Assembly: GCA_903918375.1 (NCBI GenBank)
Contig: CAIXED010000042.1
Location: 1 to 38,096, forward strand
From: an uncultured Pseudomonadota bacterium
GTDB lineage: Bacteria > Pseudomonadota > Gammaproteobacteria > Methylococcales > Methylomonadaceae
DNA length: 38,096 nt
Direction: 5' to 3'
Shown: positions 33,580-38,096 of the stretch, piece by piece
Position numbering within the stretch: position 1 is the first letter of the stretch
How the letters are laid out: each line of letters begins with the position of its first letter
The notes under the pieces: generated by a model
What the model saw: the letters and a program-made list of their open reading frames with translations, nothing else
Told to the model about the DNA's origin: nothing
Databases searched by the model: none
Made by a program: the position numbers and the translations under genes

Positions 33580-36500
33580 ATGATCAAAAAAAATCAGGAA
33601 AGCACATCAACCAATATGCTTTACGATGCCGATTTATCGCAAGATAGCTGCGGCGTTGGTTTTATTACCCGCAAGGACAGCAAGCAAACTCACGATGTTT
33701 TAGTGAAATCTCACGAAGCCTTGTGCACAATTCCACACCGTGGCGGCATGAGCGCCGAAGGGATTGGTGATGGCGCTGGGGTTAATATCGACCTTTCTTT
33801 AAATTTTTTCCGCAAAGTAACCGGTATCGCTGATTTAAAGCTGGGTGATTTTGGCGTCGCTAACTTTTTCTTTCCAGAAGACCACGCCCATTACGATTCT
33901 GCTGCCGCGCAATTAGTTGAAGCACATTTTGCTGAATTTGATTTGCCAATTATTAAATGGCGCGAAGTGCCGGTTGATAATTCGGTACTGAATGCAGCTT
34001 CTGTCAGAGCACAATTACCGATTAAACAGGTGATTTTTGGCCGCCCAGCCGCATTAAAAACCGCTTCTCATGATGAGTTTGAACGCCACATTCAATCAGC
34101 ATTATTAACGATTGAAGTTGAAGGCTTCACCCGCCCTGAATTACAAGGCTTCTACCCTTTATCAATGAGCTCACGCACCCAAGTTTACAAAGGTCGCTTG
34201 AACTCATTTGAAGTGATTCCGTATTTCGTTGATTTGTACGATACCGATCACGAAATCAGCACCCTATTCTTCCACACCCGTTTTTCAACCAACACAGCAC
34301 CCGCTACCATGATGGCGCAACCGTTCCGCTATATGGCGCACAACGGTGAGTTGAATACCGATAAGAAAAACCGCTTAAGCGAAAACGCGATTGCCCGTCA
34401 AAACAACAAGCACGTTGTATTTCCAGCTGGACAATCTGACTCAGGTCGTCTTGACCAAACCCTAACCCGCCGCATCAACGAAGATGGTTTGGATATCGTC
34501 ACCGCGATTTTGGCGATGATGCCGCCAGCTTGGGAAAACGACCCGACTTTGCCAGATGATGTTCGCGCTATGCTGGAATATTTCAGCTTGTACGAAGAGA
34601 AAAATGACGGCCCAGCGGCATTGATTTTCAATGATGGTATTCGCGTCGGTGCGCGTTTAGACCGTTTAGGTTTAAGACCGTTACGTTCAGTGGAAACCAA
34701 CGAATACTTGGCAGTTATGTCAGAAGCCGGTCAAATCGACTTCCCTGCCGAACAAGTCTTAAAACGTGGTCGTATCGAAGCCGGTGGCATGCTGTATTTC
34801 GATCACAGCACTGGCGAATCGTATGACAGCCACCAAGTTTTAAGCCGTCTAGCGAAACAAAAAGACTACAAAGCTTTATTAGCAAACAGCTGTATTCACT
34901 TAACTGAATTACCAAAAGTTGAATTAGCGGAAATTTGCAATGCTCACGATTTAAGCATAGACCAACGTCACACCGCTTATTCGTTAAACCAAGAAAGCTT
35001 TAAATTCTTGCTCGACCCTATTTTGCAAACTGGCTTGGAAAAAGTCACCGCGATGGGTTACGGCTTAACGCCCAATGCTTTGAGCGCAGCCGAAGGCGGC
35101 ATGTCGCGTTACTTTAGCCAACGCTTTGCTCAAGTCACCAATCCACCACTCGATTCATTACGTGAAAGTGACGGCATGACATTACGGGTGGCATTAGGCG
35201 CAAAACCGACTTTCTCTGCCGAAAACAGCAAACAATTAGTGATTAACTCACCAATTTTGCAACGCACACAACTTGAGCAAATTCGCAGACAAACTCAAGT
35301 TAAAACCATCACTTTAGATGCGCTTTACACGCCTGATTTTAACGATGCCGATAAAAACCAAGCGGCATTGGAAACAGCATTATCAGCGGTTTGCCAACAA
35401 GTTGAACAAGCGGCTTTGGACAACAACGGCATCATCATCCTGAGCGATGCCAGCATCAGCAAAGATAAAGCCGCGATTCCAGCTTTGTTGTTAATCGCTG
35501 CTGCTAACCAACATTTGGTTAAACAAGGTTTGCGCTTTAACTCATCGATTATTTTGGAAACCGGACAAGCCGCCAGCCCACACGATGTAGCGACTATTTT
35601 AGGTTTCGGCGCTTCAGCAATCTGCCCACTCAGCGTTCACAACCGTGTTATCACTGAATACGCAGACACTGCCGCACAACAAAAAGCCTTATACAACTTC
35701 CAAAAAGGCGTTGAAAAATCGTTGATGAAAACCATGGGCAAATTCGGCCTATGTACCGCAGAAAGCTATATCGGCGGCGAATTCTTCGAGTCTAACTATT
35801 TAGATACCGACGAGCCGCATTTAAAACCGTACTTCCCGAATATCCACGCATCTGTGGGCGGTGTGCGTTATGCCGACATCGCAGCGAGTGCGACTGAATG
35901 GCATCAAAAAGCCTTAACAGTGACTGGCGAAAACGATATTCCATTCTTAGGTCTATTCAAAGAACGTAACGAAGGTGCCGGCCATACTTTTGGTAACACC
36001 GCGGTCCGTGAATACATCAACATGACTGACGAGGCGATTTTATATATCCCTCAACAACAGTCACCCGAAGTCAGCGATACCGCCTATCTGGATTTTGGTT
36101 ACGAAAAACGTACCCCAGAACAAATTGATGCATTTGGCGTCACACCCGCTTATCGCAGCTTTACTCGTAACTTGAATCAAGAACGCATCAGCCGTCCAGC
36201 CGCTTTGCGCGACGTGATGGAGTTCCCTGTTGACGTCAGCAACGCGAATAGCCAAGCTGATTTTGACAGCGTGTTAAGCAGTCAAAACCTGCAAGGTAAT
36301 AACAATTTCTTGGTACGTGGTTTAAGCGTTAAAGCGACCGCTCAAGGCTTTGAAATTAGCTTGACTGAAAACAGCAGCAAAGCGCGTTTAGAGCAATTAG
36401 CCGCGCACTTAAAAGCCCGTTTCAGCGCTATTGCATTAAGCATTGGCGAAACCGCAATCAGCGTTGAAAACAGCGACGACACAGCAAACCATTACTTAAG

Positions 36501-38096
36501 CAATATTCGCCCAGCTCGCAACCGTATCGCTTTAGATAAAGTCCAACCTGCTCACCAAATCACCCCAACTTTCGCCTCTGGCGCGATGAGTCACGGTGCG
36601 TTGTTGGCAGAAGCTCACGAAGCAGTCGCTCAAGGCACCAACATTGCTGGCAGTATGAGCAACTCCGGCGAAGGTGGCGAGCATTCCAGCCGTTTTGGTA
36701 CATTGCGTTCCAGCAAAATCAAACAGTTCGCTTCTGGCCGTTTCGGGGTTTGGGCAGGCTACTTAGCTGATCCAAATTTAGAAGAAATTGAAATCAAAAT
36801 CGGCCAAGGTGCAAAACCGGGTGAAGGTGGCCAGTTACCTGCCCCTAAAGTCTCGGTTGAAATTGCGGCCTTACGTGGCGGTACACCTAAAGTTGAATTG
36901 GTCAGCCCTCCTCCACATCACGACACTTACTCGATTGAAGACTTAGGTCAGTTAATTCACGACGCCAAAGCAGCGCGAGTAAAAGTCATTGTGAAACTGG
37001 TTTCATCAGAAGGTATCGGTACCATTGCAGTCGGTGTCGCTAAAGCCGGCGCTGACGTGATTAACGTCGCTGGTAATACTGGTGGTACTGGCGCGGCGGC
37101 TGTGACCAGCTTGAAAAACACTGGCCGTTCACCTGAAATTGGTATCGCCGAGGTTCATCAAGCGTTAGCTTTAAATGGCTTACGCGAAAAAGTCACGTTA
37201 CGTTGCAGTGCCGCCCATCAAAACGGTGCAGACGTAGTCAAATCAGCGATTTTAGGTGGCGACTCGTTTGAGTTCGGCACCACCGCATTGATGATGCTAC
37301 GTTGCGTGATGGCGAAAAACTGTAACATCCGCTGCCCAGCGGGTTTAACCACCGCTCACGAAGAATTCAAAGGCGACCCAAGAGTTTTAGCCCAATACTT
37401 CATGAACTTGGCGCACGAAGTACGCGAAATTCTGGCCGAATTAGGCTACAGCAGTTTGCAAGAAATTCGCGGCAAAACCGAGTTATTGCATTTAGTTGAC
37501 CACGCCAGCATGGTCGGTCAAATTCAATTGCAAAAACTGTTAGCCGAAGTCACCGAAATCAAAATCGACAAACCGGTTTATCTGGAAAAAGATTTTGCGA
37601 TTGATGACCAAATCTTCGCCAAAGTTAAAAGCGAGTTATTCGACAAAGGCCAAAGCAAAGTCGTTGTTGAAGGCCCAGAATTCAAACTCAACAACCGCAA
37701 TAAAACCGTTGGCGGTCAAACTGCTATCGATTTAGAGCGTTTGTTGGCTTATCAATTGACTGCCGAACAAGTCGCGGCTTCTAAAATTATTTACACCAAC
37801 CAACACGGTCGCCGCTATTTGGCTGATGACACTATCGTGGTTCGCACCCATGGTTCTGCAGGTCAAAGCTATGGCGCATTCAATAACGATGGGATTCGTT
37901 TAGAACATACTGGCACTTGTAATGATGGTGTTGGTAAAACCGCTTGCGGTGGCATCATCGTGATTAAATCACCAGGCGGTGGTTCTAATCTGGCCGGTGA
38001 AAATGTTTTGATTGGTAACTTTGCTCTGTTCGGTGCTTCCGGCGGTAAAACCTTCATCAACGGTGAAGCCGGTGACCGTTTCGCAGTGCGTAACTC
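33580..38096 (+). CDS. gltB: Glutamate synthase large subunit, divergent type (partial, 3' end outside window)
   Basis: Makes glutamate from glutamine and 2-oxoglutarate. My reading from ATG 33580 is open to the edge (about 1505 residues). The amidotransferase nucleophile is Cys23 in DSCGVGF, after a 22-residue propeptide. FSTNTAPATMMAQPF and MAHNGELNTD follow. The FMN domain has GAMSHGALLAEAHEA, SNSGEGGE, ASGRFGVWAGYL, GAKPGEGGQLPAPKV and SPPPHHDTYSIEDL; the GXGXG domain starts near residue 1340. Oddities: the cluster cysteines are Cys1242, Cys1248 and Cys1252 (spacing 5 then 3, not 5 then 4), and the usual DGGxxTG phosphate-binding loop reads SAAHQNG (1210–1216). It is probably a separate subfamily. 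The 258-base gap upstream shows no clear operator. Confidence 0.85.
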   Translation, partial: MIKKNQESTSTNMLYDADLSQDSCGVGFITRKDSKQTHDVLVKSHEALCTIPHRGGMSAEGIGDGAGVNIDLSLNFFRKVTGIADLKLGDFGVANFFFPEDHAHYDSAAAQLVEAHFAEFDLPIIKWREVPVDNSVLNAASVRAQLPIKQVIFGRPAALKTASHDEFERHIQSALLTIEVEGFTRPELQGFYPLSMSSRTQVYKGRLNSFEVIPYFVDLYDTDHEISTLFFHTRFSTNTAPATMMAQPFRYMAHNGELNTDKKNRLSENAIARQNNKHVVFPAGQSDSGRLDQTLTRRINEDGLDIVTAILAMMPPAWENDPTLPDDVRAMLEYFSLYEEKNDGPAALIFNDGIRVGARLDRLGLRPLRSVETNEYLAVMSEAGQIDFPAEQVLKRGRIEAGGMLYFDHSTGESYDSHQVLSRLAKQKDYKALLANSCIHLTELPKVELAEICNAHDLSIDQRHTAYSLNQESFKFLLDPILQTGLEKVTAMGYGLTPNALSAAEGGMSRYFSQRFAQVTNPPLDSLRESDGMTLRVALGAKPTFSAENSKQLVINSPILQRTQLEQIRRQTQVKTITLDALYTPDFNDADKNQAALETALSAVCQQVEQAALDNNGIIILSDASISKDKAAIPALLLIAAANQHLVKQGLRFNSSIILETGQAASPHDVATILGFGASAICPLSVHNRVITEYADTAAQQKALYNFQKGVEKSLMKTMGKFGLCTAESYIGGEFFESNYLDTDEPHLKPYFPNIHASVGGVRYADIAASATEWHQKALTVTGENDIPFLGLFKERNEGAGHTFGNTAVREYINMTDEAILYIPQQQSPEVSDTAYLDFGYEKRTPEQIDAFGVTPAYRSFTRNLNQERISRPAALRDVMEFPVDVSNANSQADFDSVLSSQNLQGNNNFLVRGLSVKATAQGFEISLTENSSKARLEQLAAHLKARFSAIALSIGETAISVENSDDTANHYLSNIRPARNRIALDKVQPAHQITPTFASGAMSHGALLAEAHEAVAQGTNIAGSMSNSGEGGEHSSRFGTLRSSKIKQFASGRFGVWAGYLADPNLEEIEIKIGQGAKPGEGGQLPAPKVSVEIAALRGGTPKVELVSPPPHHDTYSIEDLGQLIHDAKAARVKVIVKLVSSEGIGTIAVGVAKAGADVINVAGNTGGTGAAAVTSLKNTGRSPEIGIAEVHQALALNGLREKVTLRCSAAHQNGADVVKSAILGGDSFEFGTTALMMLRCVMAKNCNIRCPAGLTTAHEEFKGDPRVLAQYFMNLAHEVREILAELGYSSLQEIRGKTELLHLVDHASMVGQIQLQKLLAEVTEIKIDKPVYLEKDFAIDDQIFAKVKSELFDKGQSKVVVEGPEFKLNNRNKTVGGQTAIDLERLLAYQLTAEQVAASKIIYTNQHGRRYLADDTIVVRTHGSAGQSYGAFNNDGIRLEHTGTCNDGVGKTACGGIIVIKSPGGGSNLAGENVLIGNFALFGASGGKTFINGEAGDRFAVRN

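Noticed and set aside
1-38096. tRNA, rRNA, riboswitch, prophage or insertion-sequence genes
   Set aside because: None was recognised on either strand by reading; a dedicated covariance search would be needed to exclude small structured RNAs.

Overview
The window looks like chromosomal DNA of a gammaproteobacterium. The supporting genes are greB, slyD, a fused cysG, rppH, acnB, dtd, ubiC with a UbiF/UbiI-type hydroxylase, DUF1249, and the order dacA–dat–ybeD–lipB–lipA. A beta-propeller plus ABC-transporter set of the kind linked to PQQ-dependent alcohol oxidation, and a divergent glutamate synthase, would fit a methylotroph/methanotroph (Methylococcales-like), but no methane or methanol oxidation gene is present, so that placement is inference. 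No rRNA, tRNA, CRISPR array or complete insertion sequence was recognised.

Region 1 (1–2728) is the accessory part. It holds a type I restriction specificity gene (hsdS, running off the left edge), an hsdM gene reduced to its N-terminal domain by an internal loss with a perfect palindrome at the break, a MazEF-type toxin–antitoxin pair, an unrecognised 218-residue protein, and a large nested inverted-repeat element. Region 2 (2729–8200) holds an alpha/beta hydrolase and a DUF445 membrane protein, a three-gene exporter operon (adaptor, FtsX/MacB-type permease, LolD-like ATPase) and a nitroreductase-like protein. Palindromic repeats lie between these groups.

Region 3 (8288–11953) holds an unknown protein, a BFD-like ferredoxin, slyD, greB–dtd, a lipoprotein with an extraordinary His/Cys-rich repeat domain, and an SDR oxidoreductase. 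Region 4 (12074–18526) holds the beta-propeller/ABC-2 transporter operon, cpdA, rppH, a HAD phosphatase, a TusA-like protein and cysG. Several neighbours here converge with only a few bases, or none, between stop codons.

Region 5 (18597–27145) holds a small unknown protein, a PIN–PhoH ATPase and the tightly overlapping dacA–dat–ybeD–lipB–lipA operon for peptidoglycan trimming, D-amino acids and lipoate attachment. It continues with an MBL-fold hydrolase, ubiC, DUF1249, queD, a DUF1640-like membrane protein and a PilZ protein. Region 6 (27168–38096) holds acnB, a YebC/YeeN regulator, a Tat-exported amidohydrolase, a ubiquinone-pathway hydroxylase, and a glutamate synthase large-subunit gene that runs off the right edge. 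The most unusual items are the His/Cys lipoprotein, the glutamate synthase with altered cluster and FMN motifs, and the collapsed restriction-modification locus.
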